DNA of 64,000 bases from Streptomyces sp. NBC_00557. GTDB lineage: Bacteria; Actinomycetota; Actinomycetes; Streptomycetales; Streptomycetaceae. The notes under the pieces are model-generated. The model was not told where the DNA came from, did not search any database, and was given only the letters and a program-made list of their open reading frames with translations. This document shows, one piece after another, positions 1 to 8,795 of this stretch (position 1 is its first letter; each line of letters begins with the position of its first letter). The DNA lies in assembly GCF_036345995.1 (NCBI RefSeq), contig NZ_CP107796.1, forward strand, positions 5,084,001-5,148,000. The letters are read 5' to 3'. The translations under genes were made by a program, and so were the position numbers.

Positions 1-10
1 CGCTGGCCCG

Positions 11-478
11 ATGAGCGAGCGACTCCAGCCGGGGGACGTGGCCCCCGCCTTCACCCTCCCCGACGCCGACGGCAACGAGGTCTCCCTGTCCTCCCACAAG
101 GGCCGCAAGGTCATCGTCTACTTCTACCCCGCCGCCCTGACGCCAGGCTGCACCAAGCAGGCCTGCGACTTCACCGACAACCTCTCCCTCCTGGCGGACG
201 CCGGCTACGACGTCATCGGCATCAGCCCCGACGCCCCGGAGAAGCTCGCCAAGTTCCGCGAGAAGGAGTCCCTCAAGGTCACGCTGCTGGCCGACCCGGA
301 CAAGAAGGTCACCGAGGCCTACGGCGCGTACGGCGAGAAGAAGAACTACGGAAAGACCTACATGGGCGTCATCCGCTCCACGATCATCGTGGACGAGGAC
401 GGCAAGGTCGAACGAGCCCTCTACAACGTCCGCGCCACCGGCCACGTAGCCAAGATCATCAAAGACCTGGGCATCTGA
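11..478 (+). CDS. bcp: Thioredoxin-dependent thiol peroxidase (Bcp)
   Basis: 155 aa, the normal length of the BCP/PrxQ branch of atypical 2-Cys peroxiredoxins, which reduce H2O2 and organic hydroperoxides in the cytoplasm using thioredoxin. The active-site segment PGCTKQACDF puts the peroxidatic Cys at residue 47 and the resolving Cys five residues later (Cys52), the spacing of E. coli BCP. The TPGCT loop and the GVIRSTIIVDEDG stretch are also family hallmarks. The window opens 10 bases before the ATG, so its promoter is not visible. A strong hairpin terminator follows directly, so it is the last or only gene of its transcript. Confidence 0.95.
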   Translation: MSERLQPGDVAPAFTLPDADGNEVSLSSHKGRKVIVYFYPAALTPGCTKQACDFTDNLSLLADAGYDVIGISPDAPEKLAKFREKESLKVTLLADPDKKVTEAYGAYGEKKNYGKTYMGVIRSTIIVDEDGKVERALYNVRATGHVAKIIKDLGI

Positions 479-496
479 CCCCCTCCCCAACGGCTG

Positions 497-536
497 GCGG
501 CTCGCACCGGAAGGACGTGGTGCGAGCCGCTTTCTC
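497..536 (+). terminator. Rho-independent terminator after bcp
   Basis: A perfect 12-bp inverted repeat (arms 497-508 and 519-530, GCGGCTCGCACC and its complement) with a 10-nt loop is followed by TTTCTCTCCT. It starts 18 bp after the bcp stop. Confidence 0.85.
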
Positions 537-702
537 TCCTACCGCGCGTGACTGTCCGGATAACCGGGCCGTTACTCCGTTCGCCCCGCCCCAACTGCCC
601 TGCAGCCGCGAGCGCCTGGTGCCGAGGGGGCGCACGGCGCAAGGCGCCGCCCCGTACACTGGGCGAGGCACAACGGCCTGAAGGCCGATTGCCCGTTTTG
701 AG

Positions 703-787
703 GCGGTCGTGGCGAAATAGGCGATACGCGCGGGTTTTAGGTGCCCGTGGGAGAAATCCCGTGTGGGTTCGAGTCCCACCGACCGCA
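703..787 (+). tRNA. tRNA-Leu (anticodon UAG)
   Basis: The acceptor stem GCGGTCG (703-709) pairs with CGACCGC (780-786), with discriminator A787. The anticodon arm is CGGGT-TTTAGGT-GCCCG, giving anticodon TAG. A long variable arm (CCCGTGGGAGAAATCCCGTG region) marks a class II tRNA, and the T arm contains GGTTCGAGTCC. It reads CUA, a rare leucine codon in high-GC genomes. CCA is not encoded. Confidence 0.93.
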
Positions 788-792
788 CGTGT

Positions 793-822
793 GAGGGGCC
801 GTCCGTCCGGGCGGCCCCTCTT
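793..822. terminator. Bidirectional terminator, tRNA-Leu / rdgB
   Basis: An inverted repeat of GAGGGGCCG (793-801) and CGGCCCCTC (812-820) lies in the 41 bp between the tRNA-Leu 3' end and the convergent rdgB stop. It could end transcription from either side. Confidence 0.7.
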
Positions 823-828
823 CCGCGC

Positions 829-1431
829 TCAGCCCACCAGCTCCCGCACCACCGGCACCAGTGCGCGGAAGGCCTTGCCCCGGTGGCTGATGGCGTTCTT
901 CTCCTCGGGGCTCAGCTCGGCGCAGGTGCGGGTTTCGCCGTCCGGCTGGAGGATCGGGTCGTAGCCGAAGCCGTTCGTGCCGGCCGGCTCGCGGCGCAGG
1001 ACGCCCGGCAGCCGGCCCTCGACCACCCGCTCGCGCCCGTCCGGCAGGGCCAGGGCCGCCGCGCAGGCGAAGTGGGCGCCGCGGTGCTCGTCCGCGATGT
1101 CGGCGAGCTGGGCGAGGAGGAGGTCGAGGTTGGCCTTGTCGTCGCCGTGGCGGCCCGCCCAGCGGGCGGAGAAGATGCCGGGGGCCCCGCCCAGGACGTC
1201 GACGCAGAGGCCGGAGTCGTCGGCGATCGCCGGGAGGCCGGTCGCCTGGGCGAGGGCGTGCGCCTTGAGGAGGGCGTTCTCGGCGAAGGTGACGCCGGTC
1301 TCCTTGACGTCGGGGACGTCCGGGTAGGCGTCGGCGCCGATCAGCTCGTGGGGGAGTCCGGCCTCGGCGAGGATCGCCCTCAGTTCGGTGATCTTTCCGG
1401 CGTTGCGGGTGGCGAGGATCAAGCGGGTCAT
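829..1431 (-). CDS. rdgB: RdgB/HAM1 non-canonical purine NTP pyrophosphatase
   Basis: Hydrolyses XTP, dITP and ITP to monophosphates, keeping deaminated purines out of DNA and RNA. The N-terminus LILATRNAGKITEL is the family's nucleotide-binding (T/S)xNxxK motif. FAENALLKA, ADDSGLCVDVLGG.PGIFSARWAG and the C-terminal EKNAISHRGKA (SHR motif) are all present and in order. The ATG at 1431 is preferred because AGGGTGG lies just upstream; a GTG three codons further up is possible. The gene is 200 aa and converges on the tRNA-Leu terminator. Confidence 0.94.
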   Translation of the reverse strand: MTRLILATRNAGKITELRAILAEAGLPHELIGADAYPDVPDVKETGVTFAENALLKAHALAQATGLPAIADDSGLCVDVLGGAPGIFSARWAGRHGDDKANLDLLLAQLADIADEHRGAHFACAAALALPDGRERVVEGRLPGVLRREPAGTNGFGYDPILQPDGETRTCAELSPEEKNAISHRGKAFRALVPVVRELVG

Positions 1432-1461
1432 GCCCGCCACCCTATTTCCCCGCCCCGGCGC

Positions 1462-2796
1462 CTACAGTTCCGCCTGCCCGGCGCCCTTGAGCGTGCCGAG
1501 GTCGAAGACCGCGGCCATCCTGGCGAAGCCGAGGTCGCTGGGGTGGAGGTGGTCGCCGGAGTCGTAGTCGGGGCGGAGGCGGCGGGGGTCGTAGGGGTCG
1601 CGCAGGGCCTTGTCGAAGTCGACGACGGCGTCGTAGACGCGGCCCGCGCGGATGGCCGCGTTGACCTGCCGGCGGACGGCCTCGCGGGCCGGGGTCCAGC
1701 CGCGGTGGCCCTCGAAGGGCATGAGGGTGGCGCCGACGGCCCTCAGGCCGTGGGCGTGGGCCTCGCGGACGAGGGTGCGCAGCCCGCCGATGATCTTGTT
1801 CGGGTCGGCGAGGCGGGGGTTGCGGAGGATGTCGTTGACGCCGAGGTCGATGACGACGACCTTGACGTCGGGGTGGGAGAGGGCGTCGCGCCCGAAGCGG
1901 CCGAGGCCGCTCTGGTTCTCGGCGGGCCGGCCGAGTCCGTCGGCGAGGACCTGGTTGCCGCTGATGCCCTCGTTGACGACGCTGTAGCGCGGCACCTGGC
2001 GTCCGCTCTCGACGGCGGTGCGCAGGCGGCCGGCGAGGAGGTCGGGCCAGCGGTGGTTGGCGCCCATGGTGGAGGTGATGCCGTCGGTGATGGAGTCGCC
2101 GAAGACGACCACGGTGCCGTCGGCCTCGTTGCTGAGGACGTCCAGGCCGGTCACATAGCGCCAGTAGGGGGTCTGCTCGGTGTAGGGGGTGCCGGTGGCG
2201 TCCTCGGTGGCGTCCCCGGCGGCGACGTAGGAGATCTGCCGGGCGTGCGGGTGGTAGGTGACGGGACCGGAGGGGGTGGGGGAGTAGGTGGTGACCAGGA
2301 CGTCGCTGTCGTGCGGGACGGTGAGGCGCACGGCGTCGCTGACGGCCTGTTCGCCGGCGGGGATGACGACGGTGGTGGAGCCGTTGAAGGTGAGGCGGCG
2401 CATGGAGCCCGGGTCGGCCGCGGCGGTGCCGTCGCCCGTGGCGAGGGCGATGGAGGCGTGCGTGACGGTCAGCGGGGAGTGGCCGTAGAGATTGGACAGC
2501 GTGATCCGGGCACTCGTGCCTCCGGTGCCGGCGTGGACGACGTTGCGGACGGAGTGGCCGGCGAGGCCTTCGGTCTCGGTGCCGGGTTCGCCGCCGACGG
2601 GGGAGGTGGACCAGGCGCCGACCCAGACGCCGGTGGAGGCGGGGGCGACGGAGGATCCGTGGCGGGGGCGGTCGTCCGCGAAGGCGCCGCGCGCGGTGCC
2701 GCCGTCGGCGGCCACCGTGAGGTAGATGGCGGCGGACACGGCCAGGACCAGCGCGACGAGTGCGCTGAGCACCGCATAACCATGACGCTTGGTCAT
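1462..2796 (-). CDS. Secreted or anchored SGNH/GDSL hydrolase
   Basis: 444 aa. An N-terminal hydrophobic segment (about residues 7-30) acts as a signal peptide or anchor. A beta-rich region follows to about residue 200, then an SGNH hydrolase domain. Block I is VVFGDSITDG with the nucleophilic Ser, block II is NEGISGNQ, block III is DLGVND and block V is GDHLHPSDLG with catalytic Asp and His. Such enzymes are extracellular esterases or lipases acting on acyl or acetyl groups; the substrate cannot be read from sequence. The start at 2796 has a good GAGGAG ribosome site; an upstream in-frame ATG lacks one. Confidence 0.88.
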   Translation of the reverse strand: MTKRHGYAVLSALVALVLAVSAAIYLTVAADGGTARGAFADDRPRHGSSVAPASTGVWVGAWSTSPVGGEPGTETEGLAGHSVRNVVHAGTGGTSARITLSNLYGHSPLTVTHASIALATGDGTAAADPGSMRRLTFNGSTTVVIPAGEQAVSDAVRLTVPHDSDVLVTTYSPTPSGPVTYHPHARQISYVAAGDATEDATGTPYTEQTPYWRYVTGLDVLSNEADGTVVVFGDSITDGITSTMGANHRWPDLLAGRLRTAVESGRQVPRYSVVNEGISGNQVLADGLGRPAENQSGLGRFGRDALSHPDVKVVVIDLGVNDILRNPRLADPNKIIGGLRTLVREAHAHGLRAVGATLMPFEGHRGWTPAREAVRRQVNAAIRAGRVYDAVVDFDKALRDPYDPRRLRPDYDSGDHLHPSDLGFARMAAVFDLGTLKGAGQAEL

Positions 2797-2988
2797 GCTT
2801 GTGTTGTTCTCCTCGGGGATGGGAGCCCGAGGCTCCGATCGTGATGAGCCCATGATGCGTCATGGGCGGGGGAGAGCTGGCGGGACCGAGCTGTCAGGAC
2901 CCTGACCGAGCCCCCGTTCTGTCAGACGCCGGGAACTGTTGTTCCGTTCCGGGAGTCGGTCAGGAAGGGACAATTGTGTGCGGGATCA

Positions 2989-3012
2989 CCGACGTGATCG
3001 CCGACGTGATCA
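2989..3012. repeat. Two tandem 12-bp units
   Basis: CCGACGTGATCG (2989-3000) is followed directly by CCGACGTGATCA (3001-3012), with a further GATCACC on each side. It lies 35-60 bp upstream of the DUF445 gene and could be an operator. No regulator is assigned. Confidence 0.5.
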
Positions 3013-3055
3013 CCGGACCTGATCATCGTACGGCCGAGCTGAACGGGTGGAGCTG

Positions 3056-4372
3056 ATGGGACCTACGGAGACCGGGACGGCCCCGGCGCGGGGTGTGTCG
3101 TACCGGACCATGACGGCCTTCACCCCGGCCGACGAGGAACGCCGGCGCGGGGTGCGGCGGATGAAGCTGACGGCGACGGCCATGCTGCTGTTCGTGGCGG
3201 TGGTCTATGTCCTGGCCAGGCTCGCCTCGCACGAGGGGGCGGGGGCGTGGGCGGGCTATGTGGCGGCCGCCGCGGAGGCCGGCATGGTGGGCGCGCTGGC
3301 CGACTGGTTCGCCGTGACGGCGCTGTTCCGGCATCCGCTGGGGCTGCCCATTCCGCACACCGCGATCATCCCCACCAAGAAGGACCAGCTGGGCGTCTCG
3401 CTGGGCGAGTTCGTGGGAGAGAACTTCCTGTCCGAGGACGTCGTACGGCAGCGGCTGCGCGCGGTCGGCATCGGCAGCCGGCTGGGGGCGTGGCTGGCGG
3501 AGCCGGAGCACGCGGACCGGGTGACGGCGGAGCTGGCGACGGCGCTGCGCGGGGCGCTGACGGTGCTGCGGGACACGGACGTGCAGGCGGTGGTGAGCGA
3601 GGCGATCACACGGCGGGCGAACATGCAGGAGGTCGCGCCGGGCATCGGCAAGATGCTGGAGAAGATCGTGGCGGACGGCGGGCACCGGCGCGCGGTGGAC
3701 CTGGTGGTGGCGCGTGCGCACGACTGGCTGGTGCTGCACCGGGACGACGTGATGGTGGCGGTGGAGGGCGGTGCTCCCGGCTGGACGCCGAGGTTCGTGG
3801 ACCGGAAGGTCGGCGAGCGGGTCTACAAGGAGCTGCTCCGGTTCGTCACCGAGATGCGGGACATGCCCTCGCATCCGGCGCGCGGCGCGCTCGACCGGTT
3901 CCTCACCGACTTCGCCTCCGACCTGCAGTCCGACTCGGACACCCGGGTGCGGGTGGAGCGGCTGAAGGCGGAGGTGCTGGGCCGGGGCGAGGTGCAGGAC
4001 CTGATCGCGTCGGTCTGGACGGCCGTACGGTCGATGGTGGTGGCGGCGGCCGAGGACGAGCGCAGCGAGCTGCGGATGCGGGTGCGGGCGGCGCTGCTGT
4101 CGCTGGGGACGCGGATGGCGACCGAGCCGAAGGTGCAGGGGAAGGTCGACAGCTGGGTGGAGGGCGCGGCGGTGCACGTGGTGACGACGTACCGCAAGGA
4201 GATCACCTCGCTGATCACGGACACGGTGGCGAGCTGGGACGCGGAGCACACCACCCGGAAGATCGAGGCGCACATCGGCCGCGACCTGCAGTTCATCCGG
4301 ATCAATGGCACGGTGGTGGGGTCACTGGCGGGACTGCTGATCTACACGGTGACGCGGACGCTGGGCGCTTGA
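3056..4372 (+). CDS. DUF445 family membrane protein
   Basis: About 438 aa. The N-terminal region has a transmembrane helix (KLTATAMLLFVAVVYVLARL) followed by the family signature around GMVGALADWFAVTALFRHPLGLPIPHTAIIP. A long, mostly helical soluble middle follows, and the protein ends in a second membrane helix (NGTVVGSLAGLLIYTVTRTL). DUF445 proteins are of unknown function. The start is uncertain: GTG 3047, ATG 3056 and ATG 3110 are in frame and only the region near 3047-3056 has a purine-rich GGAG. It appears monocistronic. Confidence 0.85.
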   Translation: MGPTETGTAPARGVSYRTMTAFTPADEERRRGVRRMKLTATAMLLFVAVVYVLARLASHEGAGAWAGYVAAAAEAGMVGALADWFAVTALFRHPLGLPIPHTAIIPTKKDQLGVSLGEFVGENFLSEDVVRQRLRAVGIGSRLGAWLAEPEHADRVTAELATALRGALTVLRDTDVQAVVSEAITRRANMQEVAPGIGKMLEKIVADGGHRRAVDLVVARAHDWLVLHRDDVMVAVEGGAPGWTPRFVDRKVGERVYKELLRFVTEMRDMPSHPARGALDRFLTDFASDLQSDSDTRVRVERLKAEVLGRGEVQDLIASVWTAVRSMVVAAAEDERSELRMRVRAALLSLGTRMATEPKVQGKVDSWVEGAAVHVVTTYRKEITSLITDTVASWDAEHTTRKIEAHIGRDLQFIRINGTVVGSLAGLLIYTVTRTLGA

Positions 4373-4502
4373 GGGCCGCATCAGGGGGCGCGTGAGGGGC
4401 GCGTGAGAGGCGCTTCCGACTGTTTCCGCGGGTCGGGGGCACCCGTTGTGCCGTCCCCCGTTCGTCGCCGCAGGGGGACGTCCTTCGAGGAGGAGGGAGC
4501 CC

Positions 4503-6062
4503 ATGAGCGCAGCCGAGGCGTCGTCGCCGGGCATCAGGAGGCCCGGGGAGACCGGCAGGACGATCACCACCGACATTCCCGCGCGGCTGGACCGGCTGCC
4601 CTGGTCCCGCTGGCACTGGACGATCGTGATCGGTCTGGGGACGGTGTGGATCCTGGACGGTCTGGAGGTCACGGTCGTCGGCAACATCGCGAGCCGGCTG
4701 GCCGAGCCGGGCAGCGGGGTGTCGATCACCTCGAGTCAGATCACCGGTGTGGCGGCCGCGCTGTACGTGGCCGGCGCCTGCACGGGGGCCCTCTTCTGGG
4801 GGCGGCTGACCGACCGGTTCGGCCGCAAGAAGCTGTTCATGATCACCCTGGCGGTGTATCTGGCGGCCACGGCGCTCACGGCCGTGTCCTGGGAGGCCTG
4901 GTGGTTCTTCCTGTTCCGCTTCCTGACCGGGTTCGGCATCGGTGGCGAGTACGCGGCGATCAACTCCGCGATCGACGAGCTGATCCCGGCGCAGTACCGC
5001 GGCCGGGTGGACCTGATCATCAACGGCAGCTTCTGGCTGGGCGCGGTGGGCGGCTCGCTGCTGTCGATCGTCGCGCTGAACACCGATCTGCTGGCGAAGA
5101 ACGTCGGCTGGCGTCTGACGTTCGCCCTCGGCGCCGTCCTGGCCCTGGTGATCCTGCTGGTACGGCGGCATGTCCCGGAGAGTCCGCGGTGGCTGCTGAT
5201 CCACGGCAGGGACCGGGAGGCGGAGGAGATCGTCTCCGGGATCGAGCACCGGGTGGAGCAGGAGAAGGGGGTGCGGCTGCCGGAGCCGCAGGGTGAGCTG
5301 GAGATCCACCAGCGCAAGAGCGTGACGTTCCTGGAGATCGCCCACACGGTGTTCGCCCGGTACCGCAGGCGTGCCGTGCTCGGCTTCTCCCTCTTCATCG
5401 GCCAGGCGTTCCTGTACAACGCGATCACCTTCGGCTTCGGCGCGATCCTGACCAAGTTCTTCGACGTGCCCTCGGACCGCACCGGTTACTACTTCGCGGT
5501 GATCGCGGTCGGCAACTTCTGCGGGCCGCTGCTGCTGGGCAAGCTGTTCGACACGGTGGGCCGCCGGGTGATGATCTCCTCGACGTATCTGCTCTCGGGT
5601 CTGCTGCTGTTCGGCACGGCGTGGCTGTTCGACCGGGGCGCGCTGAGCGCGGGGACGCTGACGGCCTGCTGGTGCGCGGTGCTGTTCTTCGCCTCGGCGG
5701 GTGCGTCCAGCGCGTATCTGACGGTCTCGGAGATCTTCCCCATGGAGACCCGGGCGATGTCGATCGCGTTCTTCTACGCCCTCGGCACCGCGGCCGGCGG
5801 CATCAGCGGGCCGCTGCTGTTCGCGGACCTGACGGGCACGGGCCGGGTCGGCGACACGGTCCTGGCGTTCTCGATCGGCGCGGCCCTGATGTGCGCGGCG
5901 GGCCTGGTCGCCGCCGCGCTGGCGGTACGGGCGGAGCGCCGCTCCCTGGAGGACGTCGCCCGCCCGCTGACGGCGGTGGCGAGCCGCGCCAGGGCGGTGA
6001 CCCGGGGGACGCGAGGGCCGAGCGAGGGCCCCGCGGCACCGCCGGCGGCGAGCACGCCGTAA
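4503..6062 (+). CDS. MFS transporter, sugar-porter-like
   Basis: 519 aa with about 12 hydrophobic helices. The loop 2-3 signature is GRLTDRFGRKKLF, and after helix 4 comes FRFLTGFGIGGEYAAINSAIDELIP, a pattern of the metabolite:H+ symporter and sugar-porter branches. A central loop of about 60 residues (ESPRWLLIHGRDREAEEI) is typical of sugar porters. It is likely a proton-coupled uptake permease for a small organic solute; the substrate is unknown. The ATG at 4503 has a strong GAGGAGGGAG site, so the longer upstream reading is not used. Confidence 0.88.
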   Translation: MSAAEASSPGIRRPGETGRTITTDIPARLDRLPWSRWHWTIVIGLGTVWILDGLEVTVVGNIASRLAEPGSGVSITSSQITGVAAALYVAGACTGALFWGRLTDRFGRKKLFMITLAVYLAATALTAVSWEAWWFFLFRFLTGFGIGGEYAAINSAIDELIPAQYRGRVDLIINGSFWLGAVGGSLLSIVALNTDLLAKNVGWRLTFALGAVLALVILLVRRHVPESPRWLLIHGRDREAEEIVSGIEHRVEQEKGVRLPEPQGELEIHQRKSVTFLEIAHTVFARYRRRAVLGFSLFIGQAFLYNAITFGFGAILTKFFDVPSDRTGYYFAVIAVGNFCGPLLLGKLFDTVGRRVMISSTYLLSGLLLFGTAWLFDRGALSAGTLTACWCAVLFFASAGASSAYLTVSEIFPMETRAMSIAFFYALGTAAGGISGPLLFADLTGTGRVGDTVLAFSIGAALMCAAGLVAAALAVRAERRSLEDVARPLTAVASRARAVTRGTRGPSEGPAAPPAASTP

Positions 6063-6110
6063 CCCGGCCACGCCTCAGCCCGGCCGGGACGTAACCCGGC
6101 CGGGACGGTG

Positions 6111-6554
6111 TCAGGCGCCGGTGGTGGAGCCGGGCCGCACGATCATCAGGACGGTGACGGCCGCCCAGAGCAGGTTGAACACCCCGGTGAGCATGGCGAG
6201 CCGCACGGTGTCCGTGCCGCGCCCTTCCACCAGCGCGCTCTGGGCGGGCAGCACCAGCGCGGCGAGGACGACGGCCGCGAGGGCCGTGAGCACGATGGAC
6301 GCGATCAGCCACGCACTCCCGAGCACGCCCATCTCGCTCGCGGTGGCGAACCCGAACACCGGTACGGCGACACCGACCAGGGCGTAGACCCGGCAGACGC
6401 GGTGCAGCAGGCTCAGGGCCCCGGCGGCGCCCTCGTCCTCCGGCTCGGCGAGGGCCCGGCGCGCGACGGGCGGGAACATGCTGGCGGCGACGGTCACGGG
6501 CCCGACCGCGACGATCGCGGCGAGGACGTGGACGACGAGGAGGAACTTGGTCAC
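6111..6554 (-). CDS. Small integral membrane protein, DUF2269-like
   Basis: 147 aa from a GTG at 6554, almost entirely four hydrophobic helices: LLVVHVLAAIVAVGPVTVAA, the VCRVYALVGVAVPVFGFA region, WLIASIVLTALAAVVLAALVLPA and LAMLTGVFNLLWAAVTVLMIV. The conserved His in helix 1 followed by a GPV turn resembles predicted membrane proteins of the DUF2269/CopD-like type. Function is unknown. It converges on the MFS gene and diverges from the AraC-type regulator. Confidence 0.65.
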   Translation of the reverse strand: MTKFLLVVHVLAAIVAVGPVTVAASMFPPVARRALAEPEDEGAAGALSLLHRVCRVYALVGVAVPVFGFATASEMGVLGSAWLIASIVLTALAAVVLAALVLPAQSALVEGRGTDTVRLAMLTGVFNLLWAAVTVLMIVRPGSTTGA

Positions 6555-6717
6555 GGGGTGACGGTAGGGGCCGGGAGGATCTTGCAGAACTGGCGAAAGT
6601 GCCAGGCTCCGACGGATTCCCGCCAGGCGGACGGACGGGGGCGCCGTTCCGGTGTCCGAGCAACCAGGTGCTGTTGGGGCGCCTGGCCACAATCCGTCGC
6701 AGGCCTAGGATCCCGCC

Positions 6718-7671
6718 ATGCACACCGTGGCCGTACTGGCGCTGGACGGCGTCATCCCGTTCGACCTGTCCGCTCCCGTCGACACCTTCGGCCGGGCGCG
6801 GCTGCCGGACGGCCGGGAGCCGTACCGGGTGCGGGTGTGCTCGGTGCGGGAGGAGGTGAGCGCGGGCGCGTTCACGATGCGGGCGCCGTACGGCCTGAAG
6901 GAGCTGGCGGACGCCGACACGATCGTCCTGCCGGGCGTGGCGGAACCCCCGCCGGAGCTGCCGCCGGGCGTGACCGGGGCGCTGCGCGCGGCGGCGGCGA
7001 ACGGCACCCGGATCGCGTCGGTCTGCGTGGGCGCGTTCCTGCTCGCGGAGACGGGCCTGCTGGACGGGCTGCGCGCGACGACGCACTGGCGGGCCGCGGA
7101 GCAACTGGCGGCACGGTACCCGGCGGTGAAGGTGGACCCCAACGTCCTGTACGTCGACAACGGCCAGTTCCTGACGTCGGCGGGCGCGGCGGCGGCGCTG
7201 GACATGTGCCTGCACATGATCCGCAGGGACTTCGGCTCGGCGGTGGCGGCGCACGCGGCCCGGATGTCGGTCATGCCGCTGGAACGGGAGGGCGGGCAGG
7301 CCCAGTTCATCGTGCACGATCTGCCGCCCGCGCCGTCGGGCGCCACCTTGGAGCCGCTGCTGCACTGGCTGGAGGACCACTGCGGCCGCGATCTGTCCCT
7401 GGACGAGATCGCGGCGCAGGCCGGCATGAGCACCCGTACCCTCAACCGCCGCTTCCGCGAGCAGACGGGCACGACGCCCTCGCAGTGGCTGCACCGGGCG
7501 CGGGTACGGCGGGCCCAGCACCTGCTGGAGACCACGCCGTACCCGGTGGAACGCATCGCCGTCCAGACCGGTTTCGGCTCGCCCACGGCGTTCCGGGAAC
7601 GCTTCCGGAGGGTCGTGGGGACGAGCCCGCAGGCGTACCGGAGGGCGTTCCGGGCGGGGGAGAGGCCGTAA
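6718..7671 (+). CDS. GlxA-type AraC transcriptional regulator
   Basis: 317 aa. An N-terminal DJ-1/PfpI (class I glutamine amidotransferase-like) domain covers about residues 1-170 and contains the elbow SVCVGAFLLAETGLLDG. A C-terminal AraC DNA-binding domain covers about 215-310 with two helix-turn-helix units: LSLDEIAAQAGMSTRTLNRRF and YPVERIAVQTGFGSPTAFRERF. The family acts as sensors and activators of catabolic or stress genes. The name GlxA-type is unrelated to the copper oxidase GlxA elsewhere in this window. Targets are not evident. Confidence 0.92.
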   Translation: MHTVAVLALDGVIPFDLSAPVDTFGRARLPDGREPYRVRVCSVREEVSAGAFTMRAPYGLKELADADTIVLPGVAEPPPELPPGVTGALRAAAANGTRIASVCVGAFLLAETGLLDGLRATTHWRAAEQLAARYPAVKVDPNVLYVDNGQFLTSAGAAAALDMCLHMIRRDFGSAVAAHAARMSVMPLEREGGQAQFIVHDLPPAPSGATLEPLLHWLEDHCGRDLSLDEIAAQAGMSTRTLNRRFREQTGTTPSQWLHRARVRRAQHLLETTPYPVERIAVQTGFGSPTAFRERFRRVVGTSPQAYRRAFRAGERP

Positions 7672-7675
7672 CCGC

Positions 7676-7829
7676 CTGCTGGTCGGCGACGGAGTCTTTC
7701 CGACCCGGCGGTTACGCGCCTGGCGGTCGGCGACGGCGTCTTTCAGGCCCGGAGGTTTCGGGCCTGGTGGTTCCGGGCCTGGTGGTTCCGGGCCTTGATC
7801 GGCGACGGCGTCGATCAGGTCTGGCGGTT
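7676..7829. repeat. Degenerate repeat tract derived from adjacent gene end
   Basis: This 154-bp stretch contains imperfect copies of GGTCGGCGACGGCGTCTTTC-like units (near 7682, 7729 and 7798) and a 15-bp tandem unit TTCCGGGCCTGGTGG (7756-7770, 7771-7785, partial 7786-7795). The units resemble the 3' end of the next gene, which encodes AVADRKA-stop on the minus strand. It looks like stepwise duplication of that gene's tail. Confidence 0.6.
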
Positions 7830-8153
7830 TCAGGCCTTGCGGTCGGCGACGGCCCAGGAGGCGAGGGCGACGGCGCCGGCGACACCGAGGACGGAGGGCC
7901 AGGCGCCGACCTTCTTGGCCAGCGGGTGGGACCCGGCGAACGCGGCGAGGTAGGCGGCGCTCAGCGCACCGGCGGCCTTCCCGCCGGCCTGCGCCCGCCA
8001 CTGCTGGGCGGCGGCGACCCCGGCGGCGGCCAGGACGGCCCCGCCCAGCTGCCGCTTCTTGGTCCAACGGGCGACGCCGTACCCACCGACGAGCCCGGTC
8101 GCGGCGACGACTGCACTGGGAACCCTGGCCACGACAGCCTCCTCTTCCTCCAC
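7830..8153 (-). CDS. Small Ala-rich membrane-associated protein
   Basis: 107 aa with no recognised family. It has three weakly hydrophobic Ala/Gly-rich segments (VVAATGLVGGYGVARW, LGGAVLAAAGVAAAQQW, VLGVAGAVALASWAVA), suggesting membrane association. The start is ambiguous: ATG 8153 gives an acidic MEEEEA leader, while a GTG seven codons later also fits. It is transcribed divergently from hsp20. The repeat tract downstream appears to copy its final codons. Confidence 0.55.
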   Translation of the reverse strand: MEEEEAVVARVPSAVVAATGLVGGYGVARWTKKRQLGGAVLAAAGVAAAQQWRAQAGGKAAGALSAAYLAAFAGSHPLAKKVGAWPSVLGVAGAVALASWAVADRKA

Positions 8154-8220
8154 TTTTGTGCTGTGTCCGATCCCGAGGCTAACGCGCAGCCGACCGCACT
8201 CCTCTTACCTGAGTCGAGGC

Positions 8221-8249
8221 TTGTCAAGTTTCCGGCAGAGAGTTATATA
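8221..8249 (+). promoter_or_regulatory. Housekeeping-type promoter of hsp20
   Basis: A -35 TTGTCA (8221-8226) and a -10 TATATA (8244-8249) are separated by exactly 17 bp, with the gene start 52 bp downstream. This is an unusually good vegetative promoter for a Streptomyces. The overlapping GAGTCGAGGCTTGTCAAG may be a repressor site, but I see no clear HAIR or CIRCE element. Confidence 0.65.
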
Positions 8250-8300
8250 AGAAGGAGCCGTAGGGCATCGCATACCAGCCCCCGTGGAGAGGAGTGACCT

Positions 8301-8729
8301 GTGATGCTCATGCGCACGGACCCCTTCCGTGAACTCGACCGCCTCACGCAGCAGTTCTTCGGAGAAAGCACGCGCCCGGCCGCGATGCCGATGGACGCCT
8401 ACCGCGCGGGGGACGAATTCCTGGTCCACTTCGACCTGCCCGGCATCGATCCCGAGTCGATCGAACTGGACGTGGAGCGCAACGTCCTCAACGTCCGCGC
8501 CGAACGCCGCAGCCCTGCCCCCGAGAACGCCGAGATGCTCGTGGCCGAACGCCCCACGGGCACCTTCACCCGTCAGCTGTTCCTCGGTGACACCCTCGAC
8601 ACGGACCGCATCGACGCGTCGTACGAGGCCGGCGTTCTGACCCTGCGCATCCCGGTGGCCGAACAGGCCAAGCCGCGCCGCATCCAGATCACGGGCGGCG
8701 ACGCGGGCCGCAAGGAGATCAGCGGCTGA
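8301..8729 (+). CDS. Small heat-shock protein, Hsp20/alpha-crystallin
   Basis: 142 aa ATP-independent holdase chaperone. The alpha-crystallin domain runs from about residue 35 to 132, with [22 protein letters not shown] early and the signature [15 protein letters not shown] near the end. Its N-terminal [17 protein letters not shown] is typical of actinobacterial Hsp20. GTG 8301, ATG 8304 and ATG 8310 are all possible starts after the GAGAGGAG site at 8287. It has its own promoter and a terminator, so it is monocistronic. Confidence 0.93.
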   Translation: MMLMRTDPFRELDRLTQQFFGESTRPAAMPMDAYRAGDEFLVHFDLPGIDPESIELDVERNVLNVRAERRSPAPENAEMLVAERPTGTFTRQLFLGDTLDTDRIDASYEAGVLTLRIPVAEQAKPRRIQITGGDAGRKEISG

Positions 8730-8759
8730 CGGCGGCCCCGCCGGCCGGCTGACGACACC

Positions 8760-8795
8760 GCGCGTCCCGGACTCCCAGCGAGCCCCGGGACGCGC
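8760..8795 (+). terminator. Hairpin terminator after hsp20
   Basis: A perfect 11-bp inverted repeat, GCGCGTCCCGG (8760-8770) and its complement (8785-8795), lies 31 bp after the hsp20 stop. There is no T-run, as often in Streptomyces. Confidence 0.65.

Noticed and set aside
763..2844. Long open frame (693 codons) on the plus strand
   Set aside because: It is antisense to rdgB and the SGNH hydrolase, Gly/Val/Asp-biased, with no domain; a shadow frame of high-GC genes.
2862..3056. 64-codon frame upstream of the DUF445 gene
   Set aside because: No ribosome site, no family, covers repeats and the promoter region of the next gene.
4302..6071. 589-codon frame on the minus strand
   Set aside because: Antisense to the clear MFS gene, with Arg/Gln/His-rich translation and no motif.
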